Below are positions 15,957 to 24,923 of a stretch of DNA of 64,000 nucleotides, one piece after another (the stretch's first letter is position 1; every line of letters starts with the position of its first letter). The notes below the pieces were generated by a model that ran no database searches, was not told where the DNA came from, and worked only from the letters and a program-made list of their open reading frames with translations. This stretch comes from Pseudomonas capeferrum (GTDB taxonomy: Bacteria; Pseudomonadota; Gammaproteobacteria; Pseudomonadales; Pseudomonadaceae). Position numbers and translations under genes: made by a program. The stretch covers positions 1 to 64,000 of the forward strand of contig NZ_JMIT01000004.1 in the NCBI RefSeq assembly GCF_000731675.1. The letters run 5' to 3'.

Positions 15957-18221
15957 ATGGAATGGCTGGGTCTGCAACTGTTCGCCGATCTTCCGGCAAC
16001 CGGACGAATCGTCATCGATTGTCGCCATGAACCCTTCCTGGTACTGCTCGCCTATACCGTGGCCTGCGCGGGGTGCTTTGCGACCCTGGACATGGCCGAG
16101 CGCCAGTCCCATAGCGAACAGGCCACGGCGCAACGCCAATGGCGCATGCTCGGCGCCTGCTGCCTCGCCGGCGGTATCTGGGCCATGCACTTCATCAGCA
16201 TGCTGGCCTTTCAGGCCCCGCTCGAAGTTCACTACGATGTGTCGCTGACCGTGCTGTCGCTGCTCATTGCCCTGATCGTCGCCTGGGTGGGCATGAACAG
16301 CATCAACCGTAGGCACATGCGCCCGTATCATTATCTGAAGCGTGCAGTACTCATCGCAGCCGGCATCATCTTCATGCATTTTGTCGGCATGGCCGCCCTC
16401 GAGACCGGCGCTCAACAGTACTACCAGACCGGGCTGCTACTGACCTCCATGGCCATCGCCCTGCTCACCAGCCTCGCAGCGCTGCTGCTGGCGCGGCGCT
16501 TTCGCAACGGTAGCGGCACCTTGCACCAGGCCCTGAAGTACGGCGCTAGCCTGCTGATGGCCGGCGGCATCGTCGCGACCCACTTCACGGCCATGTCGGC
16601 CATGACCTTGGTCATCCCCGCCGACACTGCGCTGCGTCTGCCGTCAGCCGACAACAGCCTGCAACTGGGGCTGACCATTGCATTCATCACGCTGCTGATC
16701 AGTGGTGCCAGCATCAGTGCGGCCTTGGCCGACAAGAAGCTGCAAAGCAAGGAGCACGACCTGCGCCGGGTCAGCATGCTGCTCAACCAACTGGACCAGG
16801 CGCGAGCCTCGCTGCAACAGGCTGCGCACTACGACGCCCTGACCAACCTGATCAACCGCCGCGGTTTCAATCAAGTGTTCGCCGAGCGCCTCGCCGAACA
16901 GAACGCCGATGACAACCGCCTGGCGGTGATGTTTCTCGACATCGACCATTTCAAACGCATCAATGACAGCCTTGGCCATGCCGCCGGCGACGAACTGCTC
17001 AAAGTGATCGCCAACCACATCAAGGCAGCCACCCGCAGCCAAGACCTGGTGGCGCGCTTTGGTGGCGACGAGTTCTGCGTGGTCACCAGCCTCAACAACC
17101 GTGATGAAGCACGCCACCTGGCGCAGCGCATCATGCAGCGAATGAAGGACCCCATCGACCTGGGTGGCCGGCGCATGGTCATGACCACCAGTATCGGTAT
17201 CAGCATTTTCCCCGACGATGGCAACACCGCCGAAGAGTTGCTCAAGCACGCCGACCTTGCCCTGTATCAGTCCAAGGGCAACGGGCGCAACAGCCTGACC
17301 TTCTTCAACGACAGCCTTAAAACCCGGGCCACGCTTGCCCTGCAGCTGGAAGAGGAACTGCGCATCGCGCTGCTGGAAGAACGCGGGCTGTGCGTGCATT
17401 ACCAGCCGATCTTCGACCTGCACAATGGCCAGGTGGCCAAGCTCGAAGCCCTGGTGCGCTGGCAGCACCCACAACACGGCCTGCTCGGGCCCGACCGTTT
17501 CATCGGCATCGCCGAAGCCAATGGTTTGATCATCGACCTCGACCTGTGGGTGCTGCGCCACGCCTGTGCCGACCTGGCGCAACTGCACCGCCACGGTTAT
17601 GGCGACCTCAAGGTCACGGTGAACTGCTCGGCAGTCACGCTCAGTCACGATGAACTGGCCAGCGAGGTGGAGAAAGCGTTGTTTCACTCAGCCCTGGCGC
17701 CCCGCCACCTGGAGCTGGAAATCACCGAAAACGCATTGATGGGGGACATCCAGCGCACTGTCAGCCTGCTCAAGCGCGTGTGCGCCCAGGGCGTGGCCCT
17801 GTCGATCGATGACTTCGGTACCGGTTACTCGTCGCTGGCCTACCTCAAACGCTTGCCGCTGGACATCCTGAAGATCGACAGAACCTTCCTGCAGGATGTG
17901 CCAGGCAGCCAGAAAGACCGCGAGATCGTCCAGGCCATCATCGTCATGGCCCACACCCTGCACCTGCAGGTGGTCAGCGAGGGCGTAGAAACCGTCGAAC
18001 AGCTGGAATTCCTCGAAACCCACGGCTGCGACTACCTGCAGGGCTACTTGCTCAGCCGCCCGGTGCCGCTGGGCGAATTGCGGCCGATCCTGGAGCTGCT
18101 GCAACGGCGCAATGGCCTGCTCAGCCCTTACTGCGATACAGCGCTACCAGGGTCGCCGGATCTTTTTGCAGATAGCCCTGGCTACCGTGCAGGCGCATCA
18201 ATTGCGCGGCGAGGCCACTGA
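15957..18221 (+). CDS. MHYT-GGDEF-EAL cyclic-di-GMP enzyme
   Basis: A 754-residue inner-membrane protein. Seven or so helices in residues 25-250 carry the three repeats of the MHYT sensor (WAMHFISM, FMHFVGM and ATHFTAM), which in this family are proposed to bind metal and sense diatomic gases. The GGDEF motif at 369-373 is intact with an RSQD I-site five residues earlier. EAL at 497-499 and DDFGTGYSS are intact, so a bifunctional cyclase/phosphodiesterase is possible. AAGAGG supports the ATG. The last 34 residues or so run 101 bases into the convergent dehydrogenase gene and look unlike an EAL end. Confidence 0.92.
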   Translation: MEWLGLQLFADLPATGRIVIDCRHEPFLVLLAYTVACAGCFATLDMAERQSHSEQATAQRQWRMLGACCLAGGIWAMHFISMLAFQAPLEVHYDVSLTVLSLLIALIVAWVGMNSINRRHMRPYHYLKRAVLIAAGIIFMHFVGMAALETGAQQYYQTGLLLTSMAIALLTSLAALLLARRFRNGSGTLHQALKYGASLLMAGGIVATHFTAMSAMTLVIPADTALRLPSADNSLQLGLTIAFITLLISGASISAALADKKLQSKEHDLRRVSMLLNQLDQARASLQQAAHYDALTNLINRRGFNQVFAERLAEQNADDNRLAVMFLDIDHFKRINDSLGHAAGDELLKVIANHIKAATRSQDLVARFGGDEFCVVTSLNNRDEARHLAQRIMQRMKDPIDLGGRRMVMTTSIGISIFPDDGNTAEELLKHADLALYQSKGNGRNSLTFFNDSLKTRATLALQLEEELRIALLEERGLCVHYQPIFDLHNGQVAKLEALVRWQHPQHGLLGPDRFIGIAEANGLIIDLDLWVLRHACADLAQLHRHGYGDLKVTVNCSAVTLSHDELASEVEKALFHSALAPRHLELEITENALMGDIQRTVSLLKRVCAQGVALSIDDFGTGYSSLAYLKRLPLDILKIDRTFLQDVPGSQKDREIVQAIIVMAHTLHLQVVSEGVETVEQLEFLETHGCDYLQGYLLSRPVPLGELRPILELLQRRNGLLSPYCDTALPGSPDLFADSPGYRAGASIARRGH

Positions 18222-19008
18222 GCGGTGTCGCCGAGCCCTGCTCGCGAGAGAATTTGACTGCGCTGTCGAGGTCTTTGAGTAACGTCCGCACATGCCACTT
18301 GATCGGCTCGAAGCGGCTCTCGGCCATTTGCGGGGCAAGGATCTGCAGCGGTTTCGAATCGGCAAAGCCGCCCGCCAAGGCCTCGGCGATCAGTGTCGCG
18401 TCCACGCCTGACTGCTCGGCCAATGCCACCACTTCGGCGATCACCAAGGCATTGCAGGCCACGATCATCTGGTTGCAGGCCTTGGTCACCTGGCCGGCGC
18501 CAACGGCGCCCATGTGCGTCACTCGCTGGCCAAGGGCCTGCAGTACGGGGAGTGCACGCTGCAAGTCGGCGGCCTCGCCACCGACCATGATGGCCAAGGT
18601 GCCGGCCTCGGCGCCCGGCGTGCCACCGGACACCGGGGCATCCAGCCAAGCCATGCCAGACAAGGCCGCGAGCGCAGCGGCCATCTCCCGGGTGGCGGTC
18701 GGTTCGAGGCTCGAAAAATCGATCAGTAACTGGCCACTGCGCCCACCCTGCGCGATGCCTTGCTCACCGAACACCACTTCGCGCACCACCGCCGTATCGG
18801 CCAGGCACAGCAGCACCATGTCGCTGTCGCGGCACAACTCGGCCGGGGTTGCCGCCAGTCGCGCGCCAGCTGCTACCAGCTCGGCGCATTTGTCGGGGCT
18901 GCGGTTCCACACCGTCAGCGGGTAACCGGCAGCCAGCAGGCGCCGACACATGGGCAAGCCCATCAGGCCGATTCCGGCGAAGGCTAGCGAAGGTAGTTGT
19001 GAGCTCAT
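18121..19008 (-). CDS. NAD(P)-dependent beta-hydroxyacid dehydrogenase
   Basis: A 295-residue member of the 3-hydroxyisobutyrate / tartronate-semialdehyde reductase family. The Rossmann motif GIGLMGLPM opens the protein. The substrate loop DAPVSGGTPGAEAGTLAIMVGG sits near residue 120, and the catalytic-lysine segment GAGQVTKACNQMIVA near residue 165-180 is intact. Which hydroxyacid is used cannot be told apart by sequence: glyoxylate/tartronate, 3-hydroxyisobutyrate and succinic-semialdehyde reducing relatives look alike. AGGAG before 19008 fixes the start; the frame extends upstream without support. Confidence 0.85.
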   Translation of the reverse strand: MSSQLPSLAFAGIGLMGLPMCRRLLAAGYPLTVWNRSPDKCAELVAAGARLAATPAELCRDSDMVLLCLADTAVVREVVFGEQGIAQGGRSGQLLIDFSSLEPTATREMAAALAALSGMAWLDAPVSGGTPGAEAGTLAIMVGGEAADLQRALPVLQALGQRVTHMGAVGAGQVTKACNQMIVACNALVIAEVVALAEQSGVDATLIAEALAGGFADSKPLQILAPQMAESRFEPIKWHVRTLLKDLDSAVKFSREQGSATPLSGLAAQLMRLHGSQGYLQKDPATLVALYRSKG

Positions 19009-19177
19009 GAACGACTCCTGGCACATTTTGTTATTTTCAAGGCGCGCAGCGGCCCCATTACGCATCCCGTAAACTGTTACCGCCACGCCGAATTGTTACT
19101 TACCTCCACCCATCTGATCGTCCCCAAGCACCAGATTGAAGCGGCTGCGCATTTTTACGCACCAAAAACGATCACGC

Positions 19178-19483
19178 TCACTCAGCGCGCTTCACCTGAA
19201 TCACGATAAACGGTGAAACCACCACCGCCCAGATCTCTGGATCGCGGTTTTGCAGGTCCAGCGCCTGCTCGGCAGTCACCGGGCCAACAGCGCCATCACT
19301 ACGCCACTTGGCGAAGATCTCGCCGCGATTCTCGGCCATCGCTTCGGCAACGGCGATCAGGTCCAGGCTGGGGTCGACCCAAATCAGGTCACCCTTTGCC
19401 CAGAAGCGCTCCAGCGCTTTCCACTCGATGATTGCCGTCTCGCCAATCAATTTGGCATAGAGGGTGCTTGTTTGATCAGTCAT
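19178..19483 (-). CDS. DUF2288 family protein
   Basis: A 101-residue soluble protein beginning MTDQTSTLYAKLIGETAIIEW. It has the DUF2288 pattern, with a central AKGDLIWVDPSLDLIAVAEAMA and an ending VSPFIVIQVK. The family is widespread in gamma-proteobacteria and of unknown function. It lies upstream of the dehydrogenase on the same strand, with 169 bases between, and is divergent from the branched-chain amino-acid operon. Confidence 0.8.
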   Translation of the reverse strand: MTDQTSTLYAKLIGETAIIEWKALERFWAKGDLIWVDPSLDLIAVAEAMAENRGEIFAKWRSDGAVGPVTAEQALDLQNRDPEIWAVVVSPFIVIQVKRAE

Positions 19484-19843
19484 GGGTTGCTACCCGCAAA
19501 AATCGGCCAATAAAAAAGGCCGCTATTTTTGCAGAAAAACCCGGTTTCAAATACGTAATTTGGTCGATCGGCCCCGAACTTGTGGGGTTGGGCCGCAGGT
19601 ACAGGCAAATTGATGGCGCTTTTCTGTATCTTTGTGTCGATCAAGCGACAACCCAGGAACCAGGTACTTTTTGACCGCTTTTCAAGCGCTCGAACAGCGC
19701 TCTACACTGTACCGGTACAGTTCCGGGACATGTTCCGGGGGAAGGTGGGCATGCAGTATGGCGTGGCCATACCGCAAATCCCGCCCGGTCTGTAGCCCTG
19801 GCCGCCAGGACTATAAGAATTACAACAGAATGAGTGGAGCACT
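19484..19843. other. Regulatory spacer before braC
   Basis: This 360-base gap has no credible gene. It holds a long imperfect hairpin at 19496-19534 (GCAAAAAT-CGGCC pairing with GGCCG-CTATTTTTGC), a -10 candidate TACACT at 19703-19708, a perfect 16-base palindrome, and a direct repeat of TTCCGGG. A purine-rich TGAGTGGAG ribosome site precedes braC. Confidence 0.6.
19706..19739. promoter_or_regulatory. Operator candidate upstream of braC
   Basis: ACTGTACCGGTACAGT at 19706-19721 is a perfect 16-base palindrome overlapping the -10 candidate. It is followed by two copies of TTCCGGG at 19721-19727 and 19733-19739, twelve bases apart. Position over the promoter suits a repressor, for example of the TetR or GntR type; no regulator gene is nearby. 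Confidence 0.55.
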
Positions 19844-20959
19844 ATGATCAAGATTTCCAAGCTGTTCGCCGCAATGGTTCTGGCAGGGGTAGCCAGCCAT
19901 TCGTTTGCCGCCGATACCATCAAGATCGGGATCGCGGGGCCTAAGACCGGCCCTGTCACCCAGTACGGCGACATGCAGTTCATCGGCGCCAAGCAAGCTA
20001 TCAAAGACATCAACGCCAAGGGCGGCGTCGATGGCAAGATGCTCGAAGCCAAGGAATACGACGACGCCTGCGACCCTAAACAGGCCGTGGCAATCGCCAA
20101 CAAAGTGGTCAATGACGGCGTCAAGTTCGTCATCGGCCACCTGTGCTCCAGCTCTACCCAGCCTGCGTCCGACATCTACGAAGACGAAGGCGTGATCATG
20201 ATCACCCCCGCTGCTACCAGCCCGGAAATCACCGCCCGTGGCTACAAAATGATCTTCCGTACCATCGGTCTGGACAGCGCCCAGGGTCCGGCCGCCGGCA
20301 ACTACATCGCAGACCACGTCAAGCCGAAGGTTGTTGCAGTCCTGCACGACAAGCAGCAGTACGGTGAAGGCATCGCCACCGCCGTCAAGCAGACACTGGA
20401 AGGCAAAGGCACCAAGGTTGCGGTCTTCGAAGGCCTGAACGCCGGTGACAAGGACTTCTCCTCGATCATCCAGAAGCTCAAACAGAACAACGTCGACTTC
20501 GTGTACTACGGCGGCTACCACCCAGAGCTGGGCCTGATCCTGCGCCAGGCTCAGGAGAAAGGCCTGAAAGCCAAATTCATGGGCCCAGAAGGTGTCGGCA
20601 ACGACTCCATCTCGCAGATCGCCCAGGGCGCCTCCGAAGGGCTGCTGGTCACCCTGCCGAAGTCGTTCGACGCCGATCCAGAGAACAAGGCCATCGTCGA
20701 TGCCATCAAGGCTGACGGCAAAGACCCGAGCGGCCCGTTCGTGTTCCCGGCCTACTCGGCTGTCCAACTGATTGCCGAAGGCATCAAAGCGGCCAAGTCC
20801 GAAGACGCCGACAAAGTGGCAGAAGCCATCCACGCCGGTACTTTCAAGACCCCCACCGGCGACCTGTCATATGACGCCAAGGGCGACCTGAAAGACTTCA
20901 AATTCGTTGTTTACGAATGGCACTTCGGCAAACCGAAGACCGAAGTCTCCCCTCAGTAA
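19844..20959 (+). CDS. braC: Branched-chain amino-acid-binding periplasmic protein BraC
   Basis: A 371-residue periplasmic receptor for leucine, isoleucine and valine that delivers them to the BraDEFG ABC transporter. The signal peptide ends at HSFA-ADTIK. The mature protein shows the type I solute-binding fold signature IKIGIAGPKTGPVTQYGD, a conserved disulfide pair (DDACDPKQA and GHLCSSST), and the GGYHPELGLILRQA segment. It is separated from the permease genes by a terminator-like hairpin, so excess binding protein over transporter is expected. Confidence 0.95.
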   Translation: MIKISKLFAAMVLAGVASHSFAADTIKIGIAGPKTGPVTQYGDMQFIGAKQAIKDINAKGGVDGKMLEAKEYDDACDPKQAVAIANKVVNDGVKFVIGHLCSSSTQPASDIYEDEGVIMITPAATSPEITARGYKMIFRTIGLDSAQGPAAGNYIADHVKPKVVAVLHDKQQYGEGIATAVKQTLEGKGTKVAVFEGLNAGDKDFSSIIQKLKQNNVDFVYYGGYHPELGLILRQAQEKGLKAKFMGPEGVGNDSISQIAQGASEGLLVTLPKSFDADPENKAIVDAIKADGKDPSGPFVFPAYSAVQLIAEGIKAAKSEDADKVAEAIHAGTFKTPTGDLSYDAKGDLKDFKFVVYEWHFGKPKTEVSPQ

Positions 20960-20983
20960 CTGCGTGACTAAATAGCTGACCGT

Positions 20984-21017
20984 AAAAGCCCACTGTGCGA
21001 GCAGTGGGCTTTGTTTT
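20984..21017 (+). terminator. Intra-operon hairpin between braC and braD
   Basis: An 11-base stem (AAAGCCCACTG / CAGTGGGCTTT, six-base loop) is followed by TGTTTT. It is a normal rho-independent terminator placed inside the operon, likely giving partial termination. Confidence 0.85.
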
Positions 21018-21144
21018 ACGAGGTTCATGGCCGTGATTCCCGCGATCCGGGAGCCGGCCACCTGAAAATCTTAAAACCGTCACTCGCGGTTTCCTGGCCT
21101 ACCCCCGCCAGCGAAATGCAAGTCAGGTTTTTAGGAGCGCTGTA

Positions 21145-22068
21145 ATGCCTGAGATCTACCATTTCTTCCAACAACTGGTTAATGGATTGACCATCGGCAG
21201 CACCTATGCCTTGATCGCCATCGGCTACACGATGGTGTACGGCATCATTGGCATGATCAACTTCGCCCACGGCGAGGTGTACATGATCGGTTCCTACGTG
21301 GCCTTCATCGCCCTGGCGGGCCTGGCCATGATGGGTATCCATTCGCTGCCGATCCTGATGACCGTCGCCTTCGTCGCGACGATCTTCGTCACCAGTGCCT
21401 ATGGCTACAGCATCGAACGGGTTGCCTACCGCCCCCTGCGCAACAGCAACCGTCTGATCCCGCTGATTTCCGCCATCGGCATGTCGATTTTCCTGCAGAA
21501 CACGGTCTTGCTCTCGCAGGACTCCAAGGACAAATCCATCCCCAACCTGATCCCCGGGAGCTTCTCCTTCGGGCCGGGCGGCGCTGAAGAGGTACTGATC
21601 AGCTACATGCAGATCCTGGTGTTCGTCGTCACCCTGGTGGCCATGACCCTGCTCACCCTGTTCATCTCCCGTTCCCGTCTGGGCCGCGCCTGCCGCGCCT
21701 GCGCCGAGGACATCAAGATGGCCAACCTGCTGGGCATCAACACCAACAACATCATCGCCCTCACCTTCGTCATCGGTGCCGCACTGGCAGCGGTAGCGGC
21801 CGTGCTGCTGAGCATGCAGTACGGGGTGATCAACCCCAACGCCGGCTTCCTGGTGGGCCTCAAAGCCTTCACCGCAGCGGTGCTGGGTGGCATCGGCAGC
21901 ATTCCGGGCGCCATGCTCGGTGGGCTGGTGCTGGGTGTGGCCGAGGCCTTCGGCGCCGATATCTTCGGCGACCAGTACAAGGACGTAGTGGCATTCGGTC
22001 TCTTGGTGCTTGTCCTGCTGTTCCGGCCGACCGGCATCCTGGGCCGCCCGGAGGTTGAAAAAGTATGA
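21145..22068 (+). CDS. braD: Branched-chain amino-acid ABC transporter permease BraD (LivH type)
   Basis: A 307-residue inner-membrane permease with about eight helices, of the LivH family. Characteristic segments are NGLTIGSTYALIAIGYTMVYGIIGMINFAHGEVY at the N-terminus and the cytosolic coupling loop GRACRACAEDIKMANLLGIN near residue 175-195. AGGAG supports the ATG. Its stop overlaps braE by four bases. It forms the heteromeric membrane channel with BraE. Confidence 0.96.
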   Translation: MPEIYHFFQQLVNGLTIGSTYALIAIGYTMVYGIIGMINFAHGEVYMIGSYVAFIALAGLAMMGIHSLPILMTVAFVATIFVTSAYGYSIERVAYRPLRNSNRLIPLISAIGMSIFLQNTVLLSQDSKDKSIPNLIPGSFSFGPGGAEEVLISYMQILVFVVTLVAMTLLTLFISRSRLGRACRACAEDIKMANLLGINTNNIIALTFVIGAALAAVAAVLLSMQYGVINPNAGFLVGLKAFTAAVLGGIGSIPGAMLGGLVLGVAEAFGADIFGDQYKDVVAFGLLVLVLLFRPTGILGRPEVEKV

Positions 22069-23321
22069 ACAAAAATCTCAAACAGGCGTTCTTCAGCGCC
22101 TTGCTGGTATGGGCCGTGGCCTTCCCGGTACTGGGCCTCAAACTGAGCATCGACGGCATCAGCCTGGTGGTGCACAGCCAGGGCTCGTTCACCATCAGCA
22201 TCATCGCCGTGTGCTCGGTGCTGATGTTCCTGCGCGTGCTGTTCGACAAGCAGTGGAGCTCGGTCATGAGCCGCCGCTCGGATCGCAAGCTGATCTCGCC
22301 GGCCGTGAGCAACTACCTGACCCTGCCCAAGACTCAGCGCTGGATCATCATCGGGCTGATCCTGGTCGCGCTGGTGTGGCCGTTCTTCGGCTCGCGCGGT
22401 GCGGTCGACATTGCCACGCTGATCCTGATCTACGTGTTGCTGGGCCTGGGCCTGAACATCGTGGTCGGCCTGGCAGGCCTGCTCGACCTGGGTTATGTGG
22501 GCTTCTATGCCGTGGGCGCGTACAGCTACGCAATGCTCTCGCACTACCTGGGCTGGAGCTTCTGGGTCTGCCTGCCGATCGCCGGCCTGATGGCCGCCAC
22601 CTTCGGCTTCCTGCTCGGCTTCCCGGTGCTGCGCCTGCGCGGTGACTACCTGGCGATCGTGACCCTCGGCTTCGGCGAGATCATCCGCCTGTTCCTGCGT
22701 AACCTCACCGACTGGACCGGCGGCCCCAACGGCATCAGCAACATCCCCAAGCCCGAGCTCTTCGGCCTGACCTTCGAACGCCGTGCGGCCGAGGGGATGC
22801 AGACCTTCCATGAGTTCTTCGGGTTGGCGTACAACTCGATCAACAAGGTCATCTTCCTCTACCTGGTGGCCCTGCTGCTGGCCCTGCTGGCGCTGTTCGT
22901 CATCAACCGCCTGCTGCGCATGCCGATCGGCCGTGCCTGGGAAGCCTTGCGTGAAGACGAGATCGCCTGCCGCGCACTGGGCCTGAACCCCACTGTGATC
23001 AAGCTCTCGGCATTCACCCTGGGTGCCTGCTTCGCCGGTTTCGCCGGCAGCTTCTTCGCTGCCCGGCAAGGCCTGGTGACACCGGAGTCGTTCACCTTCA
23101 TCGAGTCGGCGATCATCCTCGCCATCGTCGTGCTCGGTGGCATGGGTTCACAACTGGGCGTGATTCTCGCGGCCATCGTGATGATCCTGCTGCCCGAGCT
23201 GATGCGTGAGTTCAGCGAATACCGGATGCTGATGTTCGGTGCGCTGATGGTGTTGATGATGATCTGGCGTCCGCAAGGCCTGCTGCCTATGCAACGTCCA
23301 CACATGGAGCTGCGTCGATGA
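22065..23321 (+). CDS. braE: Branched-chain amino-acid ABC transporter permease BraE (LivM type)
   Basis: A 418-residue LivM-type permease, longer than the basic family because of an extra N-terminal pair of helices (about 8-65) before the conserved LivM core. The core begins near residue 95 and includes LNIVVGLAGLLDLGYVGFYAVGAY. The coupling loop GRAWEALREDEIACRALGLNP lies near residue 290. It overlaps braD and braF by four bases each, so the operon is translationally coupled. Confidence 0.96.
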   Translation: MNKNLKQAFFSALLVWAVAFPVLGLKLSIDGISLVVHSQGSFTISIIAVCSVLMFLRVLFDKQWSSVMSRRSDRKLISPAVSNYLTLPKTQRWIIIGLILVALVWPFFGSRGAVDIATLILIYVLLGLGLNIVVGLAGLLDLGYVGFYAVGAYSYAMLSHYLGWSFWVCLPIAGLMAATFGFLLGFPVLRLRGDYLAIVTLGFGEIIRLFLRNLTDWTGGPNGISNIPKPELFGLTFERRAAEGMQTFHEFFGLAYNSINKVIFLYLVALLLALLALFVINRLLRMPIGRAWEALREDEIACRALGLNPTVIKLSAFTLGACFAGFAGSFFAARQGLVTPESFTFIESAIILAIVVLGGMGSQLGVILAAIVMILLPELMREFSEYRMLMFGALMVLMMIWRPQGLLPMQRPHMELRR

Positions 23322-24085
23322 GCCGCGAAATTCTGCAAGTCAGCGGCCTGAGCATGCGCTTCGGCGGCTTGTTGGCGGTCAATGGCGTGGCCCTGACCGT
23401 CAAGGAAAAACAGGTGGTGGCGCTGATCGGCCCGAACGGCGCAGGCAAGACCACGGTGTTCAACTGCCTCACCGGGTTCTACAAACCCAGCGGTGGAACC
23501 ATCCTGCTCGATGGCCAGCCGATCCAGGGCCTGGCCGGCCACCAGATCGCCCGCAAGGGCGTGGTGCGTACCTTCCAGAACGTGCGCCTGTTCAAGGAAA
23601 TGACCGCGCTGGAGAACCTGCTGATCGCCCAGCACCGGCACTTGAACACCAACTTCTTCGCCGGCCTGTTCAAGACCCCGAGCTTCCGTCGCAGCGAGAA
23701 GGAGGCCATGGAGCGCGCGCAGTACTGGCTGGAGAAGGTCAACCTGACCGAGTTTGCCAACCGTACCGCCGGCACCCTCGCCTACGGCCAGCAACGCCGC
23801 CTGGAAATCGCCCGCTGCATGATGACCCAGCCACGGATCATCATGCTCGACGAACCAGCAGCGGGCCTTAACCCGAAAGAGACCGAAGACCTCAAGGCAC
23901 TGATCGCCTATCTGCGCGAGTCACACAACGTCACCGTGCTGCTGATCGAGCACGACATGAAGCTGGTGATGAGCATTTCCGACCATATCGTGGTGATCAA
24001 CCAGGGCACCCCCCTGGCAGATGGCACGCCGGAGCAGATTCGCGACAATCCTGAAGTGATCAAGGCTTACCTGGGGGAAGCGTAA
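23318..24085 (+). CDS. braF: Branched-chain amino-acid ABC transporter ATPase BraF (LivG type)
   Basis: A 255-residue ATPase subunit on the cytosolic face of the transporter. Walker A is GPNGAGKTT near residue 36-44. The ABC signature has the LivG form LAYGQQRRLEIARC, Walker B is IIMLDEPAAGLNPKE, and the switch histidine is in IEHDMKLVM. The C-terminal LADGTPEQIRDNPEVIKAYLG is typical of the LivG group. It is one base from braG. Confidence 0.97.
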   Translation: MSREILQVSGLSMRFGGLLAVNGVALTVKEKQVVALIGPNGAGKTTVFNCLTGFYKPSGGTILLDGQPIQGLAGHQIARKGVVRTFQNVRLFKEMTALENLLIAQHRHLNTNFFAGLFKTPSFRRSEKEAMERAQYWLEKVNLTEFANRTAGTLAYGQQRRLEIARCMMTQPRIIMLDEPAAGLNPKETEDLKALIAYLRESHNVTVLLIEHDMKLVMSISDHIVVINQGTPLADGTPEQIRDNPEVIKAYLGEA

Positions 24086-24787
24086 ATGCTGAAGTTCGAG
24101 AACGTTTCCACCTTCTACGGCAAGATCCAGGCGCTACACAGCGTCAACGTGGAGATCAACCAGGGCGAGATCGTCACCTTGATCGGTGCCAACGGCGCGG
24201 GCAAATCAACACTGCTGATGACCTTGTGCGGCTCGCCGCAGGCCCATAGCGGCAGCATCAAGTACCTGGGTGAAGAGCTGGTCGGCCAGACCTCTTCGCA
24301 CATCATGCGCAAGAGTATCGCCGTGGTCCCGGAAGGGCGCCGTGTGTTCGCCCGCCTGACGGTGGAAGAAAACCTCGCCATGGGCGGTTTCTTCACCGAC
24401 AAGGGCGACTACCAGGAGCAGCTGGACAAAGTCCTGCAGCTGTTCCCGCGCCTGAAGGAGCGTTATATCCAGCGTGGCGGCACCATGTCCGGTGGCGAGC
24501 AGCAGATGCTCGCCATTGGCCGGGCGCTGATGAGCAAACCCAAGCTGCTGCTGCTCGACGAGCCATCGCTGGGCCTGGCACCAATCATCATCCAGCAGAT
24601 CTTCGACATCATCGAACAGTTGCGCCGTGACGGCGTGACCGTGTTCCTGGTGGAACAGAACGCCAACCAGGCGCTGAAGATCGCCGACCGTGCCTATGTC
24701 CTGGAAAACGGGCGGGTGGTGATGCAAGGAACGGGTGAGTCACTGCTGAGTGACCCCAAGGTGCGTGACGCGTACCTGGGAGGTTGA
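24086..24787 (+). CDS. braG: Branched-chain amino-acid ABC transporter ATPase BraG (LivF type)
   Basis: A 233-residue second ATPase. It has Walker A GANGAGKST, the signature MSGGEQQMLAIGRALM, Walker B LLLLDEPSLGLAP, and the switch region VEQNANQALKIADRAYVLENG of the LivF family. It starts directly after the braF stop (TAAATG) and closes the operon before a strong terminator. Confidence 0.97.
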   Translation: MLKFENVSTFYGKIQALHSVNVEINQGEIVTLIGANGAGKSTLLMTLCGSPQAHSGSIKYLGEELVGQTSSHIMRKSIAVVPEGRRVFARLTVEENLAMGGFFTDKGDYQEQLDKVLQLFPRLKERYIQRGGTMSGGEQQMLAIGRALMSKPKLLLLDEPSLGLAPIIIQQIFDIIEQLRRDGVTVFLVEQNANQALKIADRAYVLENGRVVMQGTGESLLSDPKVRDAYLGG

Positions 24788-24788
24788 T

Positions 24789-24820
24789 GAACAAAGGGCC
24801 TTCGGGCCCTTTGTTCTGCC
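24789..24820 (+). terminator. Terminator of the bra operon
   Basis: A stem GAACAAAGGGCC / GGCCCTTTGTTC with a UUCG-type tetraloop lies four bases after the braG stop. The T-rich right arm and strong stem make it a good bidirectional terminator. Confidence 0.85.
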
Positions 24821-24923
24821 TGTTGGGTTCATGTGGCCTGAGCCGGATACCGACAATGCTTGTGATCCCCGTGCACCCTGCGTAACGTGGCCAGCTTTCA
24901 GGAACATCGCCGGAGCCCGCCCC

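Noticed and set aside
21603..23069. 488-residue frame antisense to braD/braE
   Set aside because: It lies opposite two clear permease genes. Its composition (long runs of Gln, Ala, His) is typical of an antisense shadow.
23318..24787. Different ABC system (lipid or sugar)
   Set aside because: LivG/LivF signatures and the BraC/BraD/BraE partners settle branched-chain amino-acid uptake.
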